Shown in pieces: positions 16,570 to 24,547 of a stretch of 64,000 bases of DNA. Within the stretch, counting starts at the first letter, position 1. Each line of letters starts with the position of its first letter. The notes below the pieces were generated by a model. The model had not been told where the DNA came from. It did no database searches and worked only from the letters and a program-made list of their open reading frames with translations. The position numbers and the translations under genes were made by a program. Source of the stretch: Flavobacterium enshiense DK69 (GTDB lineage Bacteria; Bacteroidota; Bacteroidia; Flavobacteriales; Flavobacteriaceae); the NCBI RefSeq assembly GCF_000498495.1, contig NZ_AVCS01000004.1:233959-297958 (forward strand), written 5' to 3'.

Positions 16570-18618
16570 TTACCAAATAAATACCCTGGCGCTTTCCGGA
16601 CGATGCATTTTATCACCTTCCTTAATCTTAAATGTCGCATAGAATTCAGGCATATTGCTTAACGGACCGTTAATTCTGAATTGTGCTGGTGCGTGAACAT
16701 CCGTCATAATTTGCTGCGCTAAGGCTTCATTTTTAACGTTCACCATCCACGCATAAGCATAAGATAAAAAGAAGCGCTCATTCGGATTTAAACCTGCAAT
16801 TTTGTGATTGTTTTGGAACTGCTTTGTCTTCTTAAATGCCTCATATCCCATAACAACACCACCTAAATCGGCAATGTTTTCCCCTTGTGTAGCATCTCCA
16901 TTTACGAATTTACCCTTCAATGCCTCGTATTTACTAAACTGATCAACTATAAGTTTGGTTTTGGCTTTGAATTTTTTCAGGTCTTCTGCCGTCCACCAAT
17001 TGTTTAAGTTACCTTTTTCATCATATTGACTTCCCTGGTCGTCGAAACCATGAGTGATTTCATGCCCGAATGTCGATCCGCCTATGATTCCGTATAAAAC
17101 AGCATCATCAGGCATTCTTCCTTCAAATCCAGGAACGATGATATTACAGCCTGGAACGCAAATTTCATTATTGCTCGGGTTGTAGTAGGCGTTGTAAGTT
17201 TGCGGATACATGCCCCACTCTGTTCTGTCTACCGTTTTCCCATATTTAGCAATCATATAATCGTATTCCCATTTATTGGTATTCATTACGTTTGCGCAAT
17301 ATGATTTCCTGTCGATGGAAACACTGCCCATGTCTTTCCATTTATCAGGATATCCGACTTTCATGACAATTTTGCTCAGTTTTACCAATGCTTTTTGCTT
17401 AGTGGCAGGACTCATCCAATCTAATTTTTTGATGCGCTCAGCATAAACGTCCCTAATGTTGTTCCCTATTTCCAGAAGTTTTTCTTTTGTTCCTTTTGGT
17501 AAATATTCATCAACATACACCTGACCAATCAATTCTCCAAGGGAAGCATCTGTAGTACTCACTACCCTTTTCCATCTCGGTTTTTGTTTGCTTACCCCAT
17601 TCATTACTGTAGAATAGAATTTGAAATTCTGTACTTCGATAGCATTATTTAAATAAGATGCATAACTGTCTACCAAATTCCATTTTAAATACACTTTCCA
17701 GTCTTCAATGGCATACGTTTTAGTTAATTCATTCAATCCTTTGTAAAATTCAGGTTGACCTACAATAACAGAATCGGCTTTAGCCACTTTTAAGTTTGCC
17801 AGCATTTTATCAACACTTAAATTAGGAGCCAATGATTTAAATTGGGCAACAGACATTTTATTGTAATTCTTTATCGGATCTCGGAGAGCTTCTAATTTAC
17901 GTGAAACTTTAGCTAAATCGGTTTCCATTTTCATGATTGTAGCCGCATTTTTGGAGGCCGATGTTTTGTCCTGACCAATGAGCTGCATCATAGACTGAAG
18001 GTGTTTTACATATTCTTTTCTAATGGTTACAGTTTCCTCATCGGTATTGAAATAATAATCACGATCTCCTAACCCTAATCCTCCCTGAGAGAAAAACAAA
18101 GCATATTTCGTGCTGTTTTTATCGTCCTGCCCCAGATAAAAATTAAATGCCGGACCAGTTCCGATGGTATGCATATAGGCGATAGTTTCTGATAAAGAGT
18201 TAACATCTTTAATGGCGTCAATTCTAGCCATCTCTACTTTAAGCGGATTGATTCCTGCTTTTTCGATGGCTAAAGTATCCATTCCTGAAGCATAAAAATC
18301 CCCTATTTTCTGTTTGTTGCTCCCTTTGGCTGCCTCTTTATCTTCAGAAGATTTAATACAAATTGCCTTTATTTGAGCATTGATGGTATCTCCGATGGTT
18401 CTGAAAATTCCGTTACTGCTTTCCGTTTCAGGAATAGGATTTTTTTTGAACCAGCCTCCGTTAGCATAATGGAAAAAGTTTTCTCCAGGATTTAAAGTAG
18501 TATCCCTGTTTATTGCCAAGGGATCAGGTTGGATTAACTCGGAGGTTTCCTTGTTTTTACAACTTGTTAATGCTAAGGATGTTCCTGCAGCAAGAAGTGC
18601 AAAATGTTTAAATTTCAT
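16570..18618 (-). CDS. M13-family zinc metallopeptidase lipoprotein (PepO-like)
   Basis: 682 residues of the neprilysin/PepO family. The N-terminus MKFKHFALLAAGTSLALTSC is a lipoprotein signal, so the enzyme sits in the periplasm or on the outer membrane. The zinc site reads GHEITHGFDDQG (HExxH) with the third ligand in GENIADLGG; the substrate-binding NAYYNPSNNEICVPG and the C-terminal PESARVFIW are also typical of the family. Full length. Role: hydrolysis of oligopeptides in the envelope. A good TTTG-N20-TACCTTTG promoter lies just upstream, and a terminator follows, so it is monocistronic. Confidence 0.94.
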   Translation of the reverse strand: MKFKHFALLAAGTSLALTSCKNKETSELIQPDPLAINRDTTLNPGENFFHYANGGWFKKNPIPETESSNGIFRTIGDTINAQIKAICIKSSEDKEAAKGSNKQKIGDFYASGMDTLAIEKAGINPLKVEMARIDAIKDVNSLSETIAYMHTIGTGPAFNFYLGQDDKNSTKYALFFSQGGLGLGDRDYYFNTDEETVTIRKEYVKHLQSMMQLIGQDKTSASKNAATIMKMETDLAKVSRKLEALRDPIKNYNKMSVAQFKSLAPNLSVDKMLANLKVAKADSVIVGQPEFYKGLNELTKTYAIEDWKVYLKWNLVDSYASYLNNAIEVQNFKFYSTVMNGVSKQKPRWKRVVSTTDASLGELIGQVYVDEYLPKGTKEKLLEIGNNIRDVYAERIKKLDWMSPATKQKALVKLSKIVMKVGYPDKWKDMGSVSIDRKSYCANVMNTNKWEYDYMIAKYGKTVDRTEWGMYPQTYNAYYNPSNNEICVPGCNIIVPGFEGRMPDDAVLYGIIGGSTFGHEITHGFDDQGSQYDEKGNLNNWWTAEDLKKFKAKTKLIVDQFSKYEALKGKFVNGDATQGENIADLGGVVMGYEAFKKTKQFQNNHKIAGLNPNERFFLSYAYAWMVNVKNEALAQQIMTDVHAPAQFRINGPLSNMPEFYATFKIKEGDKMHRPESARVFIW

Positions 18619-18654
18619 AATAGTTTAAAATTTAGTGGATTAGATTAGTTTTTT

Positions 18655-18686
18655 CAAAGGTATATTTTTCTTACATCCTTTACAAA
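18655..18686 (-). promoter_or_regulatory. Promoter of the M13 peptidase gene (TTTG-N20-TACCTTTG)
   Basis: On the minus strand TTTG (complement of 18683-18686), 20-nt spacer, TACCTTTG (complement of 18655-18662): a full match to the Bacteroidota consensus, 36 bp before the start codon. Confidence 0.6.
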
Positions 18687-18848
18687 TCTACTTAAAACAG
18701 TTCAAATTTAAACTATTTCAACAAAATCATAATCCATTGCAAACCAGCTATTTAAATTAACTTTTGATTGTATAATCGTGTTAAAATCTGTAATTTTATT
18801 GTTCATTTTACAATTGTTTTTACAGTATAATTCTTAAAAAAAATCCTT

Positions 18849-19262
18849 ATGAAAAACTTTGAAAAAACTTTAGTCAAAGGAATGTTTGTTCTTTTGCTAT
18901 TTACAATGAGCGTCATGGCTCAGGACAAAAAAATGGAAACCAATACTATAGGATCCAATAAGATGGTAAATAATTTGGTAGACAACAAAATGGTTCTTGC
19001 GGCGGAAGTAACTCTTGAACCGGGGCAGAAGACTGACATGCATACCCATCCGGCACATTTCTATTATGCACTATCTGATGGAAAGCTCATGGTTCATTAT
19101 AAAGACGGAAAAGAGGAAACGATGGAGTTAAAAGCTGGTGCTTCCGGTTTTGGAGATCCCGAGCGCCCTCATTATGCTGAAAATGTTGGAACTACAACCA
19201 TTAAATTTTTAATTGTGGAATTAAAAGAGCATCCTTATAAAGAGGCTAAACCAAAAAAATGA
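18849..19262 (+). CDS. Exported cupin-domain protein
   Basis: 137 residues with a Sec signal peptide (MKNFEKTLVKGMFVLLLFTM, cleaved near VMAQ) and one cupin barrel. The metal-binding first cupin motif is seen in EVTLEPGQKTDMHTHPAHFYYAL (His cluster at about residues 65-70) and the second in GDPERPHYAENVG. Probably a periplasmic or secreted small-molecule binding or sensing protein; cupins are too diverse to assign a substrate. It is monocistronic, between its own promoter region and a bidirectional terminator. Confidence 0.82.
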   Translation: MKNFEKTLVKGMFVLLLFTMSVMAQDKKMETNTIGSNKMVNNLVDNKMVLAAEVTLEPGQKTDMHTHPAHFYYALSDGKLMVHYKDGKEETMELKAGASGFGDPERPHYAENVGTTTIKFLIVELKEHPYKEAKPKK

Positions 19263-19286
19263 CGAAAGAAATACATATTGCGAAAT

Positions 19287-19321
19287 AAAAAAGATGAACA
19301 TTTCTGATGTTCATCTTTTTT
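19287..19321. terminator. Bidirectional terminator between cupin and GNAT genes
   Basis: A 15-bp perfect stem AAAAAAGATGAACAT/ATGTTCATCTTTTTT with a 5-nt loop sits between two convergent genes. The A/T tracts on either side make it usable in both directions. Confidence 0.88.
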
Positions 19322-19342
19322 GTACACTGTGATTTTATTTTG

Positions 19343-19867
19343 CTAAAGTTTCAGCCTAAAGCCGAAAACAGGCAAATCTCCCTGCATAAAATCCAAATCT
19401 TCGGATCTTTTAAAGCCAATGTTTTCATACATTTTCCAGGCAATGTCCATGGACTTGGTCGAATGAATGATTATTTGATTTAGTTTTTTATTCTTGGCTT
19501 TTTCAATGCATTCGACTGTCAGTAATTTTCCAACACCATTTCCGCGTGCTTTTGGACTTACAGCTAATAATCTGAAACCGGCAGAATTTACCTCTTTGGT
19601 CGCAGTCCCTCCAGAACCATAGTATTTCATCTCACTGAAAAAAACAACACCGCCTGTAATTTCATTATCCGAAGAAACAGCTACTAAAAGTTCCGTTCCG
19701 GGATTATTGGTCAAATCACCAATGTTGGCAAGCATTTTATAATAGTTTGGTTGTTCGGATTCTTTCGGAAAACCCTCAAGCTGCGAATACACCTGTACCA
19801 TCATATTCCCGATTTCTGCAAATTCTTCTGGTTTGGCATTTCTTATTGTATATTTCTGATTGGTCAT
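19343..19867 (-). CDS. GNAT-family N-acetyltransferase
   Basis: 174 residues with the GNAT fold: N-terminal strand KYTIRNAKPEEFAEIGNMM, strand 4 with EVNSAGFRLLAVSPKARGNGVG (the acetyl-CoA pyrophosphate loop, motif R-x-x-G-x-G as RGNGVG), and KKLNQIIIHSTKSMDIAWKMYENIGFKR (strand 5/helix 4). It transfers acetyl from acetyl-CoA to an unknown amine; neither sequence nor neighbours indicate the substrate. Probably cytoplasmic and monocistronic. Confidence 0.88.
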   Translation of the reverse strand: MTNQKYTIRNAKPEEFAEIGNMMVQVYSQLEGFPKESEQPNYYKMLANIGDLTNNPGTELLVAVSSDNEITGGVVFFSEMKYYGSGGTATKEVNSAGFRLLAVSPKARGNGVGKLLTVECIEKAKNKKLNQIIIHSTKSMDIAWKMYENIGFKRSEDLDFMQGDLPVFGFRLKL

Positions 19868-20059
19868 TATGCTAAAGTTTATTTCTGCATTCTAAATATA
19901 TTACGATTTACTATAATACAAAATACTATTTTTTCTAAACAATCAGTTATAAATTTACAGAAAAATATCATAAAATAACACGTTTATTTTTACAATAATT
20001 TTAACCTGATTCCGTTGTTAAATCTATATATTGCAGTATAAATTATATAACGAAACATC

Positions 20060-21613
20060 ATGAGCGATATAAAAATACTTTGGGTTGACGATGAAATTGA
20101 TTTGTTGAAACCCCATATTTTGTTTCTTGAAAAGAAAGGATACAACGTAACCACCTGTAATAACGGACAAGATGCCATTGATATTTTCGATGATCAAAAT
20201 TTTGATATCGTCTTTTTGGATGAAAACATGCCCGGTTTAAGCGGCTTGGAAACCCTTGCTGAAATCAAAGAAAAAAAATCGGCTACACCGGTAATTATGA
20301 TTACCAAAAGTGAAGAAGAATACATCATGGAGGAAGCTATCGGTTCTAAAATAGCTGATTATCTTATTAAACCTGTAAATCCGAATCAGATTTTGCTGAG
20401 CCTGAAAAAGAACCTGGATCATTCTCGCCTGGTTTCTGAGAAAACGACTTTGGATTATCAAAAAGAGTTCAGAAAGATTGCAATGGATATGGCAATGGTC
20501 AACTCTTATGAAGATTGGGTAGAATTATATAAAAAGTTATTGTTCTGGGAGATTGAACTGGAAAATATTGAAGACCAAAGTATGGTCGAAATATTAGAAA
20601 GCCAGAAAGTGGAAGCTAATTCTCAATTCGGGAAATTCATTGAGAAAAACTATGAAAAATGGTTTGCCGCCGAAGAAGGCCGTCCGTACCTATCCCATGA
20701 AATTTTCAGAAAACTCGTGGTTCCTGAAATACGTAAAAAAGACAAACCAATATTATTTGTTGTGATTGACAACCTGCGCTATGACCAGTGGAAAGCTTTT
20801 GAAAGCGTGGTTAACAATCATTATAAACTGGAAAAAGAAACCAGTTATTTTGCCATTCTTCCTACGGCTACCCAATATGCGCGTAATGCTATTTTCTCGG
20901 GTTTGACACCTTTGGAAATGGAGAAAAACTTTCCACAATACTGGAAAAATGATGTCGATGAAGGCGGAAAAAACCTATATGAAGCAGAATTTTTAACCGA
21001 ACAGTTAAAACGTCTTCGCATTGATATTAAACAGGAATACTATAAAATAACCAATTTTAAAGACGGAAAAAAACTGGTTGACAACTTTAAAGCATTAAAA
21101 AGCAATGATTTAACTACTGTTGTTTATAACTTCGTGGATATGCTTTCGCACGCAAAAACAGAAATGGAAGTTGTAAAAGAATTAGCTTCCAATGATAAAG
21201 CATATCGTTCGTTAACATTGAGCTGGTTTAAGAATTCACCGCTTCTGGAAATTATTCAGCAAGCACAGCAATTAGGATTCAAACTGATTCTAACAACAGA
21301 TCACGGAACCATCAACTGTAAGAACCCTTCTAAAGTAATCGGCGACAAACAAACAAGTTTAAATTTACGCTATAAAACCGGACGAAGCCTTACCTATGAA
21401 GATAAAGACGTGTATGCTGTAAAAGACCCAAAAAAAATAGGCTTACCGGCAATAAACATGAGTAGTTCCTTCATATTTGCAAAGAACGATTTATTCCTCG
21501 CTTATGTTAATAATTTCAATCATTATGTAAGTTATTACCGAAATACCTATCAGCATGGCGGAATTTCTTTAGAAGAAATGATTGTTCCTTTCTTGGTTTT
21601 CAATCCAAAATAG
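20060..21613 (+). CDS. porX: PorX: response regulator with PglZ/alkaline-phosphatase-like domain, T9SS regulator
   Basis: 517 residues. The N-terminal receiver domain (1 to about 125) has the acidic pocket VDDEID and the phospho-acceptor Asp54 in FLDENMPG, with the conserved Lys in YLIKPVNP. After a helical linker (about 130-215) comes a PglZ domain of the alkaline phosphatase superfamily (LFVVIDNLRYDQW, PTATQYARNAIFSG, ILTTDHGT) carrying the metal ligands. This order is that of PorX, the response regulator needed for T9SS gene expression in Porphyromonas and Flavobacterium; the PglZ domain acts as a phosphodiesterase. The T9SS cargo genes in this window are plausible members of its regulon, which is an inference. 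Confidence 0.94.
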   Translation: MSDIKILWVDDEIDLLKPHILFLEKKGYNVTTCNNGQDAIDIFDDQNFDIVFLDENMPGLSGLETLAEIKEKKSATPVIMITKSEEEYIMEEAIGSKIADYLIKPVNPNQILLSLKKNLDHSRLVSEKTTLDYQKEFRKIAMDMAMVNSYEDWVELYKKLLFWEIELENIEDQSMVEILESQKVEANSQFGKFIEKNYEKWFAAEEGRPYLSHEIFRKLVVPEIRKKDKPILFVVIDNLRYDQWKAFESVVNNHYKLEKETSYFAILPTATQYARNAIFSGLTPLEMEKNFPQYWKNDVDEGGKNLYEAEFLTEQLKRLRIDIKQEYYKITNFKDGKKLVDNFKALKSNDLTTVVYNFVDMLSHAKTEMEVVKELASNDKAYRSLTLSWFKNSPLLEIIQQAQQLGFKLILTTDHGTINCKNPSKVIGDKQTSLNLRYKTGRSLTYEDKDVYAVKDPKKIGLPAINMSSSFIFAKNDLFLAYVNNFNHYVSYYRNTYQHGGISLEEMIVPFLVFNPK

Positions 21614-21662
21614 GTATATTTGATTTGTAAATTTCTTACAGTCAAATAAAGTCGTAACATTT

Positions 21663-22070
21663 ATGGAAATCACGTTCACTCTTGAAGAAATTCAGGACGT
21701 TGTAAAACAGATTTTTGCCAACAGTATAAAAAAAGTGGTTACTTTCCACGCCGATATGGGCGTGGGAAAAACCACATTAATAAAAGAGCTGGTAAGTTAT
21801 CTTGGAGTCAAGCATATGGCCTCCAGCCCGACATTTTCGTTAGTAAATGAATACAAAGCCGCAAATGGCGACATTATTTATCATTTTGATCTGTATCGGT
21901 TAAATTCTGAAGAAGAAGCATACGATATGGGCCTTGATGAATATTTTTATTCCGGGAACTGGTGTTTTATAGAATGGCCTGAAAAAACGCCAAATTTGAT
22001 TCCACTTGATCATTCCGCAATCCACATAAAACTTTTACCTAACGGAAAACGACATTTGACCGTTAAATGA
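21663..22070 (+). CDS. tsaE: tRNA threonylcarbamoyladenosine biosynthesis ATPase TsaE
   Basis: 135 residues, the normal length. TsaE is the P-loop ATPase that works with TsaB/TsaD to put t6A on tRNAs reading ANN codons. The Walker A motif is HADMGVGKTTLIKEL; SSPTFSLVNEY and HFDLYRL are the conserved switch-like elements and FIEWPEK is the Walker B-side motif. It lies 49 nt after porX and 54 nt before ald, all on the same strand, so they may be co-transcribed. Confidence 0.95.
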   Translation: MEITFTLEEIQDVVKQIFANSIKKVVTFHADMGVGKTTLIKELVSYLGVKHMASSPTFSLVNEYKAANGDIIYHFDLYRLNSEEEAYDMGLDEYFYSGNWCFIEWPEKTPNLIPLDHSAIHIKLLPNGKRHLTVK

Positions 22071-22124
22071 TTATGGTATTTTGCTAAAATTTCGTAATTT
22101 GTGAACCATTCATACAGTTAAAGC

Positions 22125-23318
22125 ATGTCAATAACACCTTTTTCCAAACAACAACTGCTTCCCCAGGAAGAGAAGTTAGAAATAGAAAAGCACAAAAGTG
22201 CCCTTTTTATAGGAATACCTAAAGAAACATCGTATCAGGAAAGACGTATCTGCCTTACTCCTGATGCTGTAAATTCTTTAACCTCACACGGGCACAGGGT
22301 GTTGATTGAATCTGGTGCCGGAGCAAATTCAAGTTTTTCCGATAAAGAATATAGTGATGCCGGTGCGAAAATCACAAGTGATACCAAAAAGGTTTTCAGC
22401 TGCCCGATGATTCTTAAGGTAGAACCACCTACACTTGATGAAATCGAGCTGATGAATCCGCAAACCTTTCTTATTTCGGCAATTCAGTTAAAAACACAAA
22501 AGAAAGCTTATTTTGAAGCCCTGGCCGCTAAAAGGATAACTGCACTGGCTTTTGAATTCATCAAAGATGAAGACGGCTCCTACCCTGCTGTAAAATCTCT
22601 CAGCGAAATTGCTGGTACAGCCTCTGTGCTTATAGCTGCTGAGTTGATGATTAATCAATCGGTCGGAAAAGGATTGCTGATGGGAAACATCACAGGAATT
22701 CGCCCAACAGAAGTTGTCATTCTAGGTGCAGGAACTGTTGCTGAATACGCCGCGAGAACCGCAATTGGATTGGGAGCTACCGTAAAAATATTTGACAATT
22801 CCATTACAAAATTACGTCGATTGCAAAATATGCTAAACCAACGTGTCTTTACTTCCACTATTCAGGAAAAATCGTTGTTAAAAGCCTTGCGCCGTTGTGA
22901 TGTAGCCATCGGAGCCATGCGCGGAAAAAACCGGACACCGGTCGTAGTAACAGAAACTATGGTAGAACACATGAAAAAAGGAGCCGTGATTGTGGACGTA
23001 AGTATAGATACCGGAGGCTGCTTTGAAACTTCGGAAATCACAACACACGAAAAACCTACTTTTATCAAGAACAATGTAATTCATTATTGCGTTCCTAATA
23101 TCCCGTCACGTTATTCCAAAACGGCCTCTATGACGATAAGCAATATAATAACACCCTCTTTGTTGAAAATTGCCGATGATGGCGGACTTGAAAGCGCTAT
23201 CCGTTGTGATAGAGGATTAAAAAACGGAGTTTATTTTTACCACGGCATTTTAACCAATAAATCTATTGCCGATTGGTTTAATATTTCTTATCGCGATATA
23301 AACCTGATCGTATTTTAG
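22125..23318 (+). CDS. ald: Alanine dehydrogenase
   Basis: 397 residues of the alanine dehydrogenase/PNT family, catalysing reversible NAD-dependent deamination of L-alanine to pyruvate. The N-terminal domain has FIGIPKETSYQERRICLTPD (substrate-binding Arg and Lys), then the NAD Rossmann fold VVILGAGTVAEYAARTAIGL (about 205-224) and DVSIDTGGCFETS. A flavobacterial N-terminal extension of about 27 residues precedes the usual start. The C-terminal part from NVIHYCVPNIPSRYSKTAS is typical. Full length. Confidence 0.92.
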   Translation: MSITPFSKQQLLPQEEKLEIEKHKSALFIGIPKETSYQERRICLTPDAVNSLTSHGHRVLIESGAGANSSFSDKEYSDAGAKITSDTKKVFSCPMILKVEPPTLDEIELMNPQTFLISAIQLKTQKKAYFEALAAKRITALAFEFIKDEDGSYPAVKSLSEIAGTASVLIAAELMINQSVGKGLLMGNITGIRPTEVVILGAGTVAEYAARTAIGLGATVKIFDNSITKLRRLQNMLNQRVFTSTIQEKSLLKALRRCDVAIGAMRGKNRTPVVVTETMVEHMKKGAVIVDVSIDTGGCFETSEITTHEKPTFIKNNVIHYCVPNIPSRYSKTASMTISNIITPSLLKIADDGGLESAIRCDRGLKNGVYFYHGILTNKSIADWFNISYRDINLIVF

Positions 23319-23349
23319 TTGGTGATAGCCGATTGTTTGCTTACTTTTG
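23319..23349 (+). promoter_or_regulatory. Promoter TTG-N20-TACTTTTG upstream of the DUF4258-type gene
   Basis: TTG (23319-23321), 20-nt spacer, TACTTTTG (23342-23349), a full consensus match immediately after the ald stop. It lies 16 bp before the ATG at 23366 and rules out the upstream in-frame TTG at 23333. Confidence 0.58.
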
Positions 23350-23365
23350 CCGCAAATTAATTACC

Positions 23366-23740
23366 ATGAAATTTGTTCACCGTTTAGCGTATTATCTTTT
23401 TGGACTGCTTTTGGGCGGAATGTTTTTAGTATTCTTCTTTCAACAGAAGAAAACAGAATTTTGCTACATGCCAAATTGCCGTGTTTTAAAAGATTTGAGA
23501 AGCAAACCTATTTCCTACTCCAAAGAAGCACAAGCAAAATTCAATGAAAAATGGGTTACTGTGGAGGATATCAAAAATTGCATGCAGTATGGCGATGTTG
23601 ATTTTGACAATAGCAACAAACCTTACGAAAACGGGAAGCTATATATAATTGAAGGGAAAAACACTAAAAATGAGCCAATTACTGTAGAAATGATCAATTA
23701 CACTGAAAGAGTTGTATTGAAAGACATAAAAAAACAGTAA
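23366..23740 (+). CDS. Membrane-anchored small protein, DUF4258-like
   Basis: 124 residues from the ATG at 23366. One N-terminal membrane anchor (about residues 9-26, FGLLLGGMFLVFFF) is followed by a soluble domain with FCYMPNCRVLKDLRSKPI, WVTVEDIKNCMQYGDVDFD and GKLYIIEGKNTKNEPITVEM, which resembles DUF4258, a small alpha+beta fold often found in toxin-like or RNase-related contexts. The single anchor means it faces the periplasm or stays anchored on the inner side; the function is unknown. It follows ald by 47 nt but has its own promoter. Confidence 0.7.
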   Translation: MKFVHRLAYYLFGLLLGGMFLVFFFQQKKTEFCYMPNCRVLKDLRSKPISYSKEAQAKFNEKWVTVEDIKNCMQYGDVDFDNSNKPYENGKLYIIEGKNTKNEPITVEMINYTERVVLKDIKKQ

Positions 23741-23757
23741 AAAATCCGTCAAAAGTC

Positions 23758-23787
23758 TTGCATAATCAAAATCCTGCTGTATATTTG
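23758..23787 (+). promoter_or_regulatory. Promoter of tRNA-Val (TTG-N19-TATATTTG)
   Basis: TTG (23758-23760), 19-nt spacer, TATATTTG (23780-23787): one of the best consensus promoters in the window, 35 bp before the tRNA. Confidence 0.65.
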
Positions 23788-23822
23788 CACAGCAATCAGG
23801 GAATACTTGAAAGCAATAAATG

Positions 23823-23897
23823 GGGCGATTAGCTCAGCTGGTTCAGAGCACCTCGTTTACACCGAGGGGGTCGGGGGTTCGAACCCCTCATCGCCCA
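23823..23897 (+). tRNA. tRNA-Val (anticodon TAC)
   Basis: A 75-nt cloverleaf: acceptor GGGCGAT/ATCGCCC with discriminator A, D-stem GCTC/GAGC, anticodon stem CCTCG/CGAGG with loop TTTACAC (anticodon TAC, reading GUA and probably all GUN), T-stem GGGGG/CCCTC (one G-T pair) around TTCGAAC. The 3' CCA is not encoded. Confidence 0.96.
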
Positions 23898-23902
23898 CAA
23901 AG

Positions 23903-23935
23903 AACTCCTCAATCATTTTGAGGAGTTTTTTTTAT
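23903..23935 (+). terminator. Rho-independent terminator after tRNA-Val
   Basis: Stem AACTCCTCAA/TTGAGGAGTT with a 5-nt loop followed by a T-run, 5 bp after the tRNA. Confidence 0.9.
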
Positions 23936-23975
23936 ACTATACCTTCAAAAATTTCGTTATTACTAAAAAAGCATT

Positions 23976-24242
23976 ATGAAACTTAACCTGCCACTTTTTT
24001 CGGCTTTAAATAGTTTTATAGTAGCTCAGTTTCTTTTCTTCATAGATGAAGGCTACTACAATTTCCGATGGATGAAGGACATTGGGAACTGGATGGTATT
24101 TGTAGTCTATTTTTTTGTTCTGTTCGGGATGCTTTTACTACTAAATTCATTGCTTGAAAAAATCAAAGTCAGCCGTCTGTATCAAACAATAATAAATCTG
24201 ATTGTTTTTCCGGGTTTTCTGATTTTTATGCGCTGCATATGA
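23976..24242 (+). CDS. Small three-helix membrane protein of unknown function
   Basis: 88 residues, mostly hydrophobic: segments at about 6-24 (LFSALNSFIVAQFLFFI), 37-60 (WMVFVVYFFVLFGMLLLLNSLL) and 70-87 (TIINLIVFPGFLIFM). No motif recognised. Spacing and strand do not tie it to an operon; a weak stem (24247-24267) follows it. I cannot suggest a role. Confidence 0.6.
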   Translation: MKLNLPLFSALNSFIVAQFLFFIDEGYYNFRWMKDIGNWMVFVVYFFVLFGMLLLLNSLLEKIKVSRLYQTIINLIVFPGFLIFMRCI

Positions 24243-24246
24243 AATA

Positions 24247-24275
24247 AAACCCAAATTAATGGGGTTTCATTTTTC
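24247..24275 (+). terminator. Weak terminator-like stem
   Basis: AAACCC (24247-24252) pairs with GGGTTT (24262-24267), followed by CATTTTT. The stem is short. It lies just past the stop of the small membrane protein and directly against the proline dehydrogenase remnant. Confidence 0.35.
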
Positions 24276-24277
24276 TT

Positions 24278-24390
24278 ATAACTTTCTTCTTTCCTTTTCC
24301 GTTTTCAACAACATTACCCTCCCTATTTTTCTAACCGGCCAAGGAAGTGTTTTTCCTGAGTTCGGCCATTCAGATATGCGTAACCGGAAA
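24278..24390 (-). pseudogene. Decayed 3' fragment of a proline dehydrogenase gene
   Basis: This stretch aligns along its whole length with the 3' end of the intact proline dehydrogenase gene (29788 to about 29900). Both start TATAACTTTCTTCTTT on the plus strand, and CTGAG plus TCGGC blocks recur in register. On the minus strand the last 13 codons read MLLKTEKERRKL-stop against MLLESEKKRRKL-stop of the intact gene, while upstream the frame is broken by small indels. No start or remaining body is present. It lies immediately before the three-gene tandem array, with the intact gene immediately after it, so it is probably a scar of a local duplication. Confidence 0.78.
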
Positions 24391-24490
24391 CCCCTACTTC
24401 CATAAATATGGCATCAGTGACAATTCGAGTAATCACAAAAATCTCTCTATATGAAAGAAAAACGCAATGCGCTCAAAATCAGCATGTTGA

Positions 24491-24520
24491 TTGTTTTTTT
24501 AGCAAAAAATCGTAACTTTA
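24491..24520 (+). promoter_or_regulatory. Promoter of first seven-repeat gene (TTG-N19-TAACTTTA)
   Basis: TTG (24491-24493), 19-nt spacer, TAACTTTA (24513-24520), followed by TTGCGCTTAACGTAAA. Nearly the same block recurs before the third gene of the array (28107-28132). Confidence 0.5.
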
Positions 24521-24547
24521 TTGCGCTTAACGTAAATTATAAATATC

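Noticed and set aside
16386..16640. An 84-codon minus-strand open frame
   Set aside because: It overlaps the end of the M13 peptidase in another frame and contains its terminator.
24243..24547. The gap before the seven-repeat array as a mobile-element insertion site
   Set aside because: No terminal inverted repeats, target duplications or transposase remnants; it is explained by the proline dehydrogenase fragment plus a promoter.
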